A DNA stretch of 64,000 nucleotides from Dendrophyllia cribrosa (GCA_024195265.1 JAJLRJ010000005.1:16629036-16693035); one strand, 5' to 3'. Shown: positions 10,752-23,172, numbered from the stretch's first letter. The notes: generated by a model not told the origin, from the letters alone. A program made the numbers and translations.

Positions 10752-13700
10752 ATGCCGTATAACTTAAGAAAAAGACAAAAAACTTCGGATGTTTCGGCGG
10801 TTAATTCGTCAGCTGCCCTTCCTCAGGTAGATAGATAGATAGAAACTTTATTTAAGTAGATAGATAGATAGATAGATAGAAACTTTATTTAAGTGTCAAA
10901 AGACCTTATAGCCTGGGTAAACCCATACTAATTTGGGGACACATAAAAAAGTATAAAATATCTAATAGGTGTGTATCAACTGCTCAAAAAGATTACTTTT
11001 CGAAAGCTGTGTAATCAAGACTAAGGCCCTACGTTTAAGTATTTTTATTCCGTTTCATTTTAAATTGGAGAACTCGCAGACGGAAGCAAAATGTGATGAA
11101 AAAGAAGGAGAAGCTGTAAATGCTCCAAATTCAAAATGGCGGACGCGATCGCTTGCATTTACCCCTCTTTCTCAGGTATGAACTTCTCAACTAGTACGGT
11201 AATGATGACTAGTTTTAAGTCTTAGGTCTTAGTTTTCGAGGGTTCTAGTTTACAAACGACCCAACGTTTTGTGGGGGAAATCTCACAAAAACTAGGATCC
11301 TCGAAAAGCCTCGAGGGTGGGCGCTTTTAATATTAATTTTTTTGGGGCTTTCATGGTGGACGCTTAGTTGAGGTGGGCGCTCATTCCATAACTACGGTAT
11401 TGGTTGACTAATCATTGACATAATCATTGATTAATCCTGACTATTATGCACTTGTCATCAGCTTCCCCCAAGGTGGGGGGGACCCCAGGCCATATGTGGG
11501 AGAATTGGGACTTTGTGAGGACTTTGCAACAAATTCAAACCCTTGAGGAGGGGAAACGTGGGAGCTTCAATTTTTAACGACCCAACTTGCAGGAAAAATG
11601 TGGGGACTTTGCTTCCAGTAAAGCAAGAGGAGATTGGGAACAAGTTGCATTTTTCACTGGTTGTTTGAAAGATGGCGGAGGAGAATGAGGAGGTATACGT
11701 TAAAATCCATTGTTCTTTATACATGAAACAGACCATCCATCAAATTCTCGTATATATTTGCAATCGTAAGAGTGTGTAGAATTTCCCTGTTGATATATAT
11801 TGTTAAAACATTGTCAGAAGTCAACAGGTCGTCTTTTGTTTGTGACCTGTTTAATTGTCTATTTTTACACTTGGGACAATAGATTTTGAGCGCTACATGT
11901 AGCTATCAATATGCACTTTGCATTGACTTGTGATGTATGTGTTCTGTAGTCGATTTTGATATTCTAAATCAACCTTGCAAACTTTGATCAATTCCTTCAA
12001 CTGATTCAAGAACTCAAATTACAGTTGTAAGTATGTAGGTATAGGTCTAATCTTAAAAAAGTAAAGCACATTTTGTTTAGAAGCAACAAATGAACTGTTT
12101 TGATAGTACATTTTAGTATCATTTGTCAATAATATACAGTTATCATGGGACAGATTAAGAACAGCTTGTGGAGGATTCAGGATAGAAAAATTAAAGTTGA
12201 TTTTTTCTCTGGATTGTTTTATTGTTTCAAGCCTTAACCCATTGACTCCTAGAAACTTTGCAGAAAATGGCAATTTTTTTTTTGAAGCCATTAATGGCGT
12301 TTTCTGAATGCTGTGGAGGCAAACTTAGTTTCCTTTCCTTTTTGGGTCAAATAAACCGACTTTTGGTTTCGGGGATACACATAAAGCACAATTTTGAGAT
12401 AGTTTTTGATAAAAAAAGAATAATAACCTTGACTTTCCTTTTTCTTTGTTTTACTCCCCGTTCTTTTTCGTTCTTATTGCATTTTTTTTTTGTTCCCTCA
12501 TTGTTGGCCTTTCACTAGACTTTATTTATGTAGTAAAAGTGGCAAATGGTAGTAAGACCAGATTTTCCTTCGATTTTGCCATTGAAATCAGACAGCTTTT
12601 TCGCATGTTACTCTGGCCCAGTGCACAAGATCTCTCATTTGGCCACTTGTTGAAAGATTTCTTCCTTCTGCATGAGTTGGTTACGAAATACATCTTTTAT
12701 CATAAACAACAATGGCATCACAAATGGTAGAAGGACTGTGGGTCCGTCACAGGTTGTTTCGGGCATTTGAGGTGTCAAGGGGTTAATAGTCTGACTGTTC
12801 AAAGAACTAAAATGAAGTGCTCCTTCAAGTCCTGCCGAGTGTTTGGCTTTCCCAAATATTTGGGAGTTTGCTGGAAAAAAAATCCTCCACAGGTGGGAAA
12901 TACAAGAACTTTGAAATACACAATTAGTTACATCAGCCCCCCCCCTCCCCCGAATAAGCTGATGACAAGTGCTCAGCAAAAATTTAAAGCAGTTGGCTGA
13001 AAGTCATTTTGAAAAAGAAAAAAAGAAATATTACCTTTTTTCAATGTGTGCACTGTAAAAGTTCCAATAACTTTTTGGACCCGGAAACCTTTAATATGTG
13101 CAATTGAAGGGGTGCGCGGAATAAGGCCCTAAGTGACTTGATGTAACATCAAATTCTCCCTATGTTTCACAAGGGAGTACAAGGCAATTTGGAATGAGAA
13201 TGTAGCAGTTTATCAGAAGTCAACAGGCCTTTTTTCCAGGCACCTCTTCAATTGTAACATTACAGATTGAAATTTTCTCAGTGTTGAAAGCTAAGCAATA
13301 AAACTCTAAGTTGATGAAACAAGTCAGACTGGACCATTCTAACTATCAGGGCTTTCAAGGAATGGGCCCCGGTGCTTAGTTATGACCACTCTTGAAATTT
13401 ATTTTGAGGTGGTCTATTTAGCTAGAAAAGTAATGGTATTTTGTAATCATGGTCACTTATGAGAGGTGGTCGCACATGGATGTTCGACTCTATGCCCAAT
13501 TTCCAATTTCATCTTCATATAGAGGATGCTTGCTTTGCCTGTGACCTTTTTTGACCTGTACATGTATTTTCTCTTTTTCTTATCCAGGATGAATTAAAGA
13601 AAATTTATGGACAAAGAAGATACAGAAATATTAAAATGATGTTTGACTTTGAGGTGGGTTGTGTATAAAAAAATGATATTGTATGTGAAAATTAATATTC

Positions 13701-16002
13701 CCAATAGAGCAAAACAGAACAGTCATTTTAAGACTAAAGTTCAGGGCCCGGTTGTTCCAAGGCGGTTAACGCTAACCCTGGATTAAAACTTAACCGAGGA
13801 TTGAATTTCTCTTGTTAGAAGTGTTTTTAAAAGCTAATATTATAAGTTACATGGAAAGACAAGTCAGAGACGAAACTAAAGGGCAAAAATACTTTGGAAA
13901 AATCTCCATTGATTAATTAGCCTGCGGACAGGCTTCCAGTTGGACGGCGGGGTCATACAAAGAAGGGAAGCCTGCACGCATCCTTTAAAATCGCAGCTGC
14001 CGCCCACAAGAACCTGCAGAAAAGAAAACGAAAATTAATGAAAATTAAATTTAAATGAAAAAGTGATTGCTTTTTAGTTTTAGGTTGTTTTAGCCCAAGA
14101 AACATTCACTAGCGCTTTGCGTCCAAAATTTGGATGCAGACATTCGATATTGTGAAACTCGTGTGCAGGTTCCCCATTGCCGGTGCTTTGCGCTGTTAAA
14201 TAGTGCCCCTTCGAGCCAGGAGCCTGTTTGCAGGCTATTTAACTGGAATCAAAATTGATGCTAACCCTGGGTTAGCTTAACCGCCCTTTGAATAACCCGG
14301 CCCAGGATTACAGGGATGGAACAGGATTACAATAATTCATCACATTTGATGTTGTGACTGGTGGTTCAGAAATACAAATTGACATTTTTGTAAAACTTTG
14401 ATTTTATTCAGTGTTTGTTTGTCTCTTTAGTATATATTTCTTTCCTGTTTTCATCCATAAATATGCTGCAGAATTCTGGCGGGTGTGGATTACGTAACCC
14501 TGCTTGTAGGATGCTAGTTACATAATATGATGCTAAGTTTCCACGTGCAATATCTCTTTATTTAAAATTTATCCTACTGCTTAGATTCGGGGCATTTCGA
14601 AAGAGATACCCAAGCCAGTAAGTTTTAAGGAATTTTCAGGACTCCCACCACACCTTCAGTGACATTATTCACAGCTAGCGCTTTCGCAACCAGCCGCTCA
14701 TTGCCTTGGCCACAATCTTTTCCCATAACTTAACCACGCCAGAAAATGAGCAGCATAAGTAGTGAATGAAGATGGTTCACTTTCATGACTTTTGGTGATT
14801 TTTCTTCCTATTTGAAGAAAATAAAGAAAGCTTAAAGTAAGCTCCGGTGGTACTCGGGAAAACATGATATATCAGCCGGGAGATGGCTGTTTAACAGTTG
14901 CAGCTGGTTGTGTTTCCACTGCATTTCTTGTTTTCCAAAACTTTCACTTGTGTTACTAGCATTTCCAGTGGCAGCTTTCATTTCCAGTGTCCTTTGCTCT
15001 GTATACTAGTTTTTCTCTCGGTGTAAGACATGAACGAGAGAGAGTGGAACACTGTGAATCTAGAGTAGATCATTTAGATCATTTGTTACTTGTGATATTG
15101 TAAAGCACGGCCACCAAGGCATTAGCAACATCCTAAACTCCATGCCAGGGCTTTGTTAACCTTTTGAGAGTTGTATGGCTGCATTGTGGTTTGCATAATC
15201 ATTACTGGTGCTGCAAATCTTAATTATTTCAGTGCAGTAACTTCCACCATCAACACCAGGTCTTTGTATTTTCCATTAGTGCCTTGGGAAATTCTTTATC
15301 TCACAGAGCCTTTACAGCTATTTTTTGGGTCATCATTTTTCAAGTGTTGCCATGTGACCCAAATAACAGCTGTTAAGAAGACCAAGGCTTGTGTAAATGC
15401 CAGCGTTTATTAAATGTTTTGGCTTCCTAAGGCGGTGCTAATAAAGAAGTCATTAGAACATTATGTTTTAATAAAATATAACTGTTCATTTTCTAAAAGA
15501 AGAACAATTAATATGCATGACGTAATGTATGAGACAAAATTTTCACAGGTGGTTTGAAGCGAAACATTATGTTTTACATTTTTACTTTAACACTTTTCGA
15601 ATAACGGCCGAACTCTTGTACTCAAGTACTTTGAAAAGCACCATGTTCTTGTTGAGGGTGTGGCACTTATTAATATTTTTGCTGTTATGTGTGGCAATAA
15701 TCCAGGGTCAGGGCTCATTCGGGGGCGGGCTCATTTAGAGGCGGGGCTCATTCAGGGGTGGGGCTCATTCAGGGGCGGGGCTCAGTCTGGTGTGGGGTTC
15801 ATTCGGGGGCAGCGCTTTGTCGAGTGAATATCGTTTTTAAGTCCAATACAGTGTATGTTATTTTCTACGTAAGGAATCAGAGGAAAGTGAAGAAGAGGAA
15901 GATGCACCCACCGAGAAAGAATTCAAGGATACAGAGGGATATGAGTTAACAGTGAAGGCCTTTGATGCTATGTTTGGGAAGAAACCTACAACCAAGGGCT
16001 AG
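10752..16002 (+). CDS. Small multi-exon gene of unknown function
   Basis: Proposed exons are 10752-10826 (starts MPYNLRKRQKTSDVS), 11080-11175, 13588-13653 (DELKKIYGQRRYRNIK) and 15874-16002 (ends MFGKKPTTKG and TAG). A possible small exon or alternative first exon, MAEENEE, is at 11672-11692. All junctions are phase 0 with AG/GT borders; the acceptor before 13588 has a strong pyrimidine tract. The product is 121-128 residues: basic at the N-terminus, then an acidic run ESEESEEEE and a short hydrophobic C-terminal segment. That profile suits a nuclear adaptor, but I do not recognise the family. The last two exons are the safest; the first two are less certain because alternative ATGs (for example MADAIACIY at 11137) also exist. 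The introns contain TTAA and foldback elements. Confidence 0.5.
10827..10885. repeat. GATA microsatellite in a duplicated unit
   Basis: Two adjacent runs of (GATA)n, each followed by GAAACTTTATTTAAGT, directly after the proposed splice donor at 10827. The longer copy extends the tetranucleotide run, a typical slippage pattern. Confidence 0.85.
12234..12786. mobile_element. TTAA-flanked miniature element
   Basis: TTAA plus CCCATTGACTCC at the left, and GGTGTCAAGGGG plus TTAA at the right; 10 of 12 terminal bases pair as inverted repeats. The ends resemble those of 7758-8701. It is intronic to the small gene proposed at 10752-16002. The interior is T-rich with no coding sequence. Confidence 0.65.
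13744..14303. mobile_element. Miniature element with GGGCCCGGTTGTTC ends
   Basis: The left end GGGCCCGGTTGTTCCAAGGC with GGTTAACGCTAACCCTGG is mirrored at the right by CTAACCCTGGGTTAGCTTAA and CCGCCCTTTGAATAACCC. The terminal words resemble those of the short palindrome at 53447-53593, so both may belong to one superfamily. No coding sequence was seen. Confidence 0.65.
15700..15815. repeat. Short tandem GGGGC-rich repeat
   Basis: Five or six imperfect copies of a 17-19 bp unit of the form GGCTCATTCAGGGGCGGG. It lies in the last intron of the small gene, about 60 bp before the final exon. Confidence 0.7.
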
Positions 16003-16463
16003 TTTGCTACTGATGAAATGCTGCATAATCTTAATTGGTGGCTAAAGTGACCAGACTTGTCTTGGCACGCTAGTCATACATTCCATGCTAGCCATACATT
16101 CCATGCTAACTATGTATTTCATGCTAGCCATGGAATGCTTCCGATTCGAATAAGTGGCAACAGTCGGGAGTCTCGACATTATCATAAATTGAGAGAACTT
16201 GTATGTTTATGTGAAAATAATAACCGCTTACTAACTGAGCACTAGGACCGTACTGTACAAAAACGACCAAGGCCAATATTCCCCAGTATTGTCTTGAGCA
16301 AGTGAAGTTAGTGAGTAGTTTATTATACAGCATCATTTTTCGTGCAAAACAACACTTCCCGTTTGTTCTGGTAGTTCATTCAAATCAAGAAAACAGTTTG
16401 ATCGTCGCTCTTGGTATTTGCGTGGCTGTTGAATGAAAACAGTTACTATAACTTCTACTTCTA

Positions 16464-16985
16464 TGCATCAGCTAATTCAAGGTGCAATGAGAGCTGTGGC
16501 AGTGGTTTCTATTTTAATAAAAACATGGAAGACTGCCAGCCATGCTCGTGATGCTGTAGTAAAGGCAAGAATAGTGTGAAAGAAGAATGCAAAGATAGGC
16601 CCTTTTATGAACAGTGTGATGCTAACACTCAACCTGACTGCAATCCTAATTGCAAAGAGGATCAGTCTTATTGTAGTCACTTAGAATGGTGGACACTGCA
16701 AGGACTGACATGATCATAGCGTGTAAACCATTTGAATTTGGGAGATCATTATCTGCTACCAAAGACATTGGTTCTTGTCAGTCATGTGAAATTTGTTCAT
16801 AGCATCAAACCACAGTAAGGAATAGTAATAATAACTTGTACTTTGGCATCTAATTCAAAGTGTAATGAGAGCTGTAGCAGTGGATTCCATTTTGATAAAA
16901 ACACGAAGGACTGCCAGCCATGCCCTGTGGTGCTGTAGTGATGGCAAGAATAGTCTAAAAGCACCTGACAAAGTTGTTTTTTCAG
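16464..16985 (+). pseudogene. Duplicated cysteine-rich (TNFR-like) exon remnant
   Basis: Two related copies, about 16464-16690 and 16849-16985. Copy 1 reads CNESCGSGFYFNKNMEDCQ, then PCS, a TGA, and CCSKGKNS followed by further Cys pairs to about 16677. Copy 2 reads CNESCSSGFHFDKNTKDCQ and loses frame one base later. The Cys spacing (CxxxCxxG, CxxC) suits TNF-receptor type repeats, which are numerous in cnidarians. In-frame stops and the lack of a matching donor make both copies decayed. The family call is tentative; the duplication itself is clear from the DNA. Confidence 0.45.
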
Positions 16986-19042
16986 CGTGAACTACCGCAA
17001 GGGCGGACTTACAACTTGGCTAAAAAATATATTTTCATTTCGCCGAGGAATCAAGATGCACTTTTAGTTTAATACGTGCAGCTTTAGTTTGTTCTTGTGA
17101 AAGCGATTAACTGAAGCGAACTAGACAAAATCGTGATGAGATCAATTCCTTTCGATTTAAACTTATATATGAGACAATTACCGATAAAAGCCATCTGCAA
17201 GTTGTTTTGCAGCTTTGTTTTTCGCCGAGAGGTTTTTTTTTTACAAAAAAGTATTTTTTTGTTAATGCTGAATTTATTGCTTATAGAGTGCTGAATTGCT
17301 GGACTTTTTTACAGCTTACACGGTCTATAATTTTACAAAAACCACACGGAATAAAATTGGCTGCATGCTTTTTTATGCACTGCTTATAATGTTTTTGCTT
17401 ATTATAAGTTTATATCAAAAAGTCGTTGAAGTGAAAGCTTAATTTCATTGAAGAGAGTTATTCTAAACAGGCCTGTTCACCTCATTTATTTGTTTTGTGT
17501 CAGCTCCAAACCTTTTCTCTTTATCTCCTTGTGTTGTCGCAGTTTGAATTTTGCGGAAGCGAGAGGAAAAATATCCAAACAGACCATTTCCATGGTAATT
17601 GTCCGTACTGTGGAATCGCGATCGCAAACTAGCCAATCAGAGCATTTGATTTAGACTGCAGTATTGCTTGCCATTTATAATTAAATTGGTATACACCCAG
17701 TTTCGAGGTTGAAAAACAAGTACTAGTCAAGTTTTCAGCACGCGTGATATACAAATTTCTTTATTATGCATCATTTAATTTGAGTGTCACACAGCAAAAA
17801 CATTTTTTCTACTTTTGAAAAATTGACCATTAGGGTGGTTTGTCTTTAAATAAACAAATTAATTAAAAAAAATTTTTTCACCAAAGTTCAGAAACTATGA
17901 CCAAACAATGCAAAAGATTTGTCAGGTGTTTCGTTTTCATGGCAACCAGCTCTACCTAAGTAATTACATCAACGAAATATAAATGAATAAAATAAACATG
18001 TTGGTATACTTATTGACGGTTAATTTTCTGAGCAAAAATTGCAAGACTAGAAAACTGGGCGTTCAACAACAACAACAATTTATTGACAATAATCAAAATA
18101 GAACAATATTGATTGTCCCACAAATAGCTACAAAGCAAATCTAGGCAGGGCAAGCAAAGCAATGAACACATCTAACAAAAAGAAAACTAAGAAAATTACA
18201 AGCAGAAAAAAAAACACTAAGACATTTCGCTGTAGTTACAGAACAGATCATGATTTGTTCCTCTTTCAAGAATTACATTCTCATGGTGTTTTAGTATTAT
18301 ATTGCAAATAATTATTAAAACTCCCATCACGCTGACCCTTAAAGTGTTCTTAGCTTTCTGTTTTATTTATTATTTCGACCATTATATTGTAAGTGATTTC
18401 ACGGTTATGCGTTATGGTTATTATCTTTCTACTTGATCGAGTTATAAATTTGCCATCTGCTCGTGCATTTAGAGAACTGTTTATTCTGAATGGCGGGCAC
18501 CATTGAGCTCATAAAAAAGCGAGCTTTCTTTAGTAAGCGACGGCCATTAGAAAAACTGATTTTCGTTTCAGAGATCACGCGCAATATGAATGCGTAATAT
18601 TCCGGTGCTAGATTTCATCACATGTGTAGTATGCAGGCGATTGATTTGTTTCTGTTTTAAGTCTCCTATGCGTTTTTTTCAGTTATGAAAAGTCTGTTTA
18701 GTTGCCCTAAAGTTTTGCTTGTATTTATTTAACATTAAAATACGCATAGGTCGCTTTTTAAAATTTTTTGTGATCCACTACATTTTCTTTCTTCTATAGG
18801 GGTGAAAAAATTAGAGCCAGACCCACAAAAACATTACATATATATGGAAGTCCCCTGACCCCCTCGGAAATTTATGATTTTATTTAAGCAAAATAATGCA
18901 CCTCATATCTTCATCTATGTAAATAAATATTTGATCATTTTACTTTTAGTTAACTGAATTTGAGTATCACATAGAAAGTGCGCTATATAAATGTCCTTAG
19001 GTTTTATTTTACACATAAAGTTATTATTATTATTGTGTAGTT
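16986..19042. other. Gene-free AT-rich stretch with retroposon tails
   Basis: No gene was seen. (CAA)n at 18066-18080 followed by TTTATTGACAATAATC resembles the 3' end of a minus-strand LINE or SINE. At 18975-19035, GTGCGCTATATAAATGTCC followed by (TTA)n resembles a common SINE/LINE-type 3' tail. The rest is unrecognised. Confidence 0.5.
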
Positions 19043-19762
19043 TCAATTTAATTTGTCATTACATTCTGGTTTTACACCAAAAATGTGTACTGTATCTTTT
19101 ACATGCTCATTATAAACAGAACGTAGACGTTCCACATCGTCCGATTCATCAGCTGACATACATTTTTTACAAATTTCCTCAAAGTTTTGATAAAGCATTG
19201 AACATTTATCCCGAAATCTTCGCAGAGCATCATTTATTGCAGTATCGTCAGAAGTAGATTCAGCATCATCTGAGAGTAGTCGGTTGACAGGAGGGTATTC
19301 GGCACATGCAGCCAAAAATGTTCCGGTGCTGCCGGTGTCGGTACTGGCGCTGGCACCTTCCTCTTTCAGAATATCAGGTATGAAACCTGATAAATTCTGG
19401 AACATCATTTTGCAGTTTTGGCAAGGAGGTTTTATGGTTTCATATTTCGCTTTGCAAAATGCTGAAGATTGCCAGTTATTATCATCCGCAGATAGAGGCT
19501 GACAATGGATAACTGCATATTGGAGGCTCTAATTAAAGCCACAAATTCTGTTGTACAAACAAAGAGGCCTTAAGTAGTGGCTAACTGCCATTGATGATCC
19601 AACAAACAGTTTACCATTACGTGTGACGAGTGCTAAAACCTTAGGCCTGAATTTGTTGCTACCATTTAGCATCCTAAACTATACTCTTGCTTGTATCATC
19701 ACAGCTTCAGCATGCCTTTCGCTGCCCTTTGGACCCTTAGAATGTTCTGTAACGTCACTTAG
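19043..19762 (-). pseudogene. Deaminase-like terminal exon with two in-frame TAG codons
   Basis: After a strong acceptor (pyrimidine tract then CAG, exon from 19762) a single minus-strand frame runs 720 nt to a stop at 19043. It is interrupted only by TAG at 19681-19679 and TAG at 19531-19529. It contains SERHAEAVMIQ (HAE, zinc ligand and proton-shuttle Glu) and, about 95 codons later, PPCQNCKMMF (PCxxC, the other two zinc ligands). These are signature motifs of the cytidine deaminase fold. The C-terminal 120 residues are acidic and Ser/Thr-rich. The HAE to PCxxC spacing is longer than in AID/APOBEC enzymes. Upstream exons were not found; a Gypsy fragment lies beyond 20356. Most likely a decaying host gene. 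Deaminase assignment is from motifs alone. Confidence 0.5.
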
Positions 19763-20356
19763 CTGAAATACAAGAAGAAAGGTTAAGGGACGATTACAGT
19801 TAATGTCGCATTTTAAAATATTCAGTTTAGATCTTTCTTAAAGTCTTAAGTTCAAAGTAATCCAAAAACGCATCAATTTGTTGGTCCATCGACGTTTATT
19901 ATGGGATATGTGTTTTAAGCGATTTTTTGGGAGTGTCGAGGGTCGATGTTTGAGGGAATTGAACGGGGGTTTTGTGAAATTTGTGAAAAATAAGAAAGAG
20001 TGAAGATTGAATAAACTTGAAATTAGAATTAACTTTATTGTAGCTATTGAGTGTAAAAAAATTAAAAGCATAATTTAAAAATAAACTGGTGTACAAGTAG
20101 GCGACACATCATTTGATTTTACAAAACATGTTACGACCGATACAGCGGATTTCTTCAGTTGTTGCGAGAAGAACCATTTGCAAGTTAATTTATAGAGCTC
20201 TATAAAGCAATGACAAGTACACGTATTGCAGGAATTATAAAAACATTAATTGAGAAAGAAAACAAAAGAAACGTTAAGAAGCCTGTTTAGTCAGAAGCCA
20301 TTTTAATTAATAGTATGATTACACATAAGGAAACATTTTATGCTAATGAATCAATA

Positions 20357-21963
20357 TTAAACACTTATAGACAAATCTGGTAGAGCATCCTCAATTGTAG
20401 GTAGCGGATAATGGTTGCGTTTCAGCGGTTTCGGGTCTATGCAGAGTCTGACCTTACCATTCTTCTTCATTGTGACGACCGTAGCCGATATCCACTTTGT
20501 AGTTACAGTTACTGGGGCAATGATGTTCGGAGGGTTTCTAGACGGCACAGCTCCTTTTTTAACGTTTCCTTCATGGCTAACGGTACCTTTCTAGTGGGGA
20601 GCTGGACTGGGGGCACCGACGGGTCGATTTCGAGGTGAAGAGCACCTTCTAAGCTTCCTTCTCCAGTTAATACAACAGAACTTTTCCATCACATGCTCTT
20701 TAATTTTGTAAGGACTGTGTCATCTTCCTTCTTGGTCCCAGGCACTTCCACAGCTAGTATGTTCTCCTTCAGAACTGAAAGCTGGTTCATCTGCTGGCTG
20801 GCTCTTGATCCAACTAACGGTTTGCAGTTACCCTTGACCACCATGAATTCAACACTGTATCTCTTGTCATTCTTAGGGTTGATTACTCGTACTCTCGTCT
20901 TACCAAGGGGTGTTTCATCCGTCTTGTTGTTCATAACCAGAGTTACACCAGCGTTAACCAGTCAGGGAACGTTTACCTTGTCATAGAACTTCTTGCAGGT
21001 TTCCTCTGGTAAGGTGTCGACAGTAGCACCACTGTCAAGTTGGTAGCGCACTTCATGGCCATTGAGTAGCATTGTTGCAAACAGTCTTCCAGTACCTTTA
21101 CCGTTGTCGTCTATGGCACAGATCTGTTCCTTGGCATCTTCGCAAGCAACGTATTCATCCGACTCGGAATTCTCTTCTACTTGATGAACAGGTCGCAGGT
21201 CGTCTTACCGGCTTTGTCGGCTTTGTGACTTTGTCGGACAAGCGACTGCAAAGTGGTTCAGCTTGCCGCATGATGAGCAGAGCTTTCCCCACGCTGGGTA
21301 CTCAAGCTTGTTTCTTGCATGGGTTCTAGCGCAGAACTTGCAGCGTACCTGTTTGTCACCTGGCTTGCTACTTACACTTTTTCTGCCTTCGGTGAGGTGG
21401 ATTTCCACTTGGCTCATCTGTTTCAGCTGTTGGCTTGTGGTTTCGTACGACCTGCTGATATCAATACAGCCCTTTAGGGTTAGCTTGAAAACTTGCAGGA
21501 GCTTCTTTCGTGTTTAGTTGTCCCGTATCCCAACAACAATTCTATCACAGATTAGGCTGCTTTCCAAGGCTCCGAAATTGTAAGTCTTTGCCAGAGTACG
21601 AAGAGTAGTTAGGTCATCCACCGACTCATTGGGCCCATGATCCCGTTTGTAAAAACAGTATCGTTCATAAATGTCACGCTTCTGTGCTTCGTTTTCGAAG
21701 TCTAAGCATTCATATACATCCAATGTATCTGACCCAATACACGTCAGCAACGTTGTTAGTTAATCTTGCAGCGATTTCGTAATTTGTCCAGTCACGATAA
21801 AACTTCTTTCAGTTGGCTGCCAAGTTTCCGCTTAGCTCCAGACTCAATATTAGCGGAATATTCATGGAGATTTGTATCACTTAAGGCTGCTGTTCGGCAG
21901 TAGTCGACGGCGGCGATGTCCCAGTCGATGGCGGCGTTGACTCGTTTTTGCTATCGCCCATGT
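20357..21963 (-). mobile_element. Gypsy/Ty3-type retrotransposon fragment (gag to RT start)
   Basis: Read on the minus strand: an ATG near 21960 (MGDSKNESTPPSTG), gag-like sequence at 21750-21514 (KRDHGPNESVDDLTTLRTLA), zinc knuckle CGKLNHFAVACP at about 21280, aspartic protease LDSGATVDTLP at about 21030, and the start of reverse transcriptase, NGKVRLCIDPKPLKRNHYP, at about 20450. The order fits gag-protease-RT of the K02A2.6-like Gypsy group. Several frameshifts and stops, and loss of everything after the RT start at 20357, show it is dead. No LTR was seen at either end. Confidence 0.8.
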
Positions 21964-22268
21964 TATCTAGTGACTCTTCTCGTCTCCAAGGCGTAAAAGA
22001 ACAAGAGGCTACCAGTAGCCTATACTCATGCGCTTGCGTAAGAACGTTTTATGGTTTATTTAAACAGGTCATGCACCCCTCCCCCCTCAACGAATTTTGC
22101 GCGACACACATTGCGCCATCACTCAAGATATACACTCCTTTCATAATGGCGGCCGATTTATTGCTGCGGAACGAGCGTAGCGAGTGAGCAGCAACATAAT
22201 CAGGATTTAAGAGATATATATGAGAAAAAAATATAAGCTACGAAAAATCTCGATTTGATCGCTTTTTA

Positions 22269-22423
22269 CCAGAATTCACTGCGCCACGCACACATTTTGG
22301 GCCAGAATTCACTGCGCCACGCACACATTTTGGGCCAGAATTCACTGCGCCACGCACACATTTTGGGCCAGAATTCACTGCGCCACGCACACATTTTGCG
22401 CCAGAATTCACTGCGCCACGAAC
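22269..22423. repeat. 33-bp tandem repeat, five copies
   Basis: The unit begins CCAGAATTCACTGCGCCACG and ends CACACATTTTGGG. Five copies start at 22269, 22302, 22335, 22368 and 22401. They are nearly identical (GGG/GCG variation), which indicates recent expansion. Confidence 0.95.
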
Positions 22424-23008
22424 AATAGCCTCGCTTGCTGCTTCAAGCTGTTGGCTGCGAGATTTGTAATATTTTGGTCCAACATGTGCCAGTCGTAATC
22501 GGAACTGAAGTGTCGAAGACTACCGCGAGTTGAGCGAGGACTGTGAGGCATGGTGATAGGACCGTTGGATAGCAAAGATTTTCGAAGATTGTACGGAATA
22601 AAAGACAAATTTATTTTGAAATCACTCCGACAGCGGTCGATGAGACTGAGCTGAGCGCGTGGGGACGCGAAACCTGAGCTGAGCGCGTGGAGACGCGAAT
22701 ACGATACGGCTAGCTAGTAACGCAACATATTCATTATCAATAATTAAGTTAAACCTAAATTTTCACACCTTCCTCGTGGTGAACGCGTCCTTTGCTCAAC
22801 AATATTCTTCAGACATTGCAAGAACTTGATGCGTGAATTACAAAACAAAATTAGTCTTATCAGCTGGAGTTTTCGTCGATTCATCCCGGTTACATTTGCT
22901 TTGCTTTCCCTCAAAAAACGAAAGAGAAAATTCTGTAATACCAGCGAGGCGATAAAACAGCATTATTACAACAAATTTACCGCAGCAATTACTATCTTTT
23001 GGATACAC

Positions 23009-23133
23009 TAGTTTATTCTTTTATATGTATGTTAATTAGCCTTTCTGGCCTCGCTGGCGTGTGCAAAATTCAAAATAATTTTTACTCTAAGCCGAGGTCA
23101 GTAAGGCTAATTAACATACATATAAAAGAATAA
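23009..23133. repeat. Inverted repeat hairpin
   Basis: The arms are TTTATTCTTTTATATGTATG then TTAATTAGCC (from about 23011) and its reverse complement ending at about 23132. The loop of about 65 bp holds CTGGCCTCGCTGGCG. It abuts the right end of the surrounding element and may be a nested foldback insertion. Confidence 0.75.
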
Positions 23134-23172
23134 ATAAATCGGCCGCCATTATGAAAGTGGTGTATGTTGATT

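Larger units (their letters stand above)
22130..23172. mobile_element. Element with GGCCGCCATTATGAAAG-type inverted ends
   Basis: TATACACTCCTTTCATAATG then GCGGCCGATTTATT at 22130 is mirrored at the right by AATAAATCGGCCGCCATTAT then GAAAGTGGTGTATG, about 34 bp with few mismatches. The interior holds the 33-bp tandem array, a duplicated 29-bp unit at 22655-22705 (GAGCGCGTGG...GACGCGAA) and a hairpin at its right end. No coding sequence was recognised. Confidence 0.55.
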
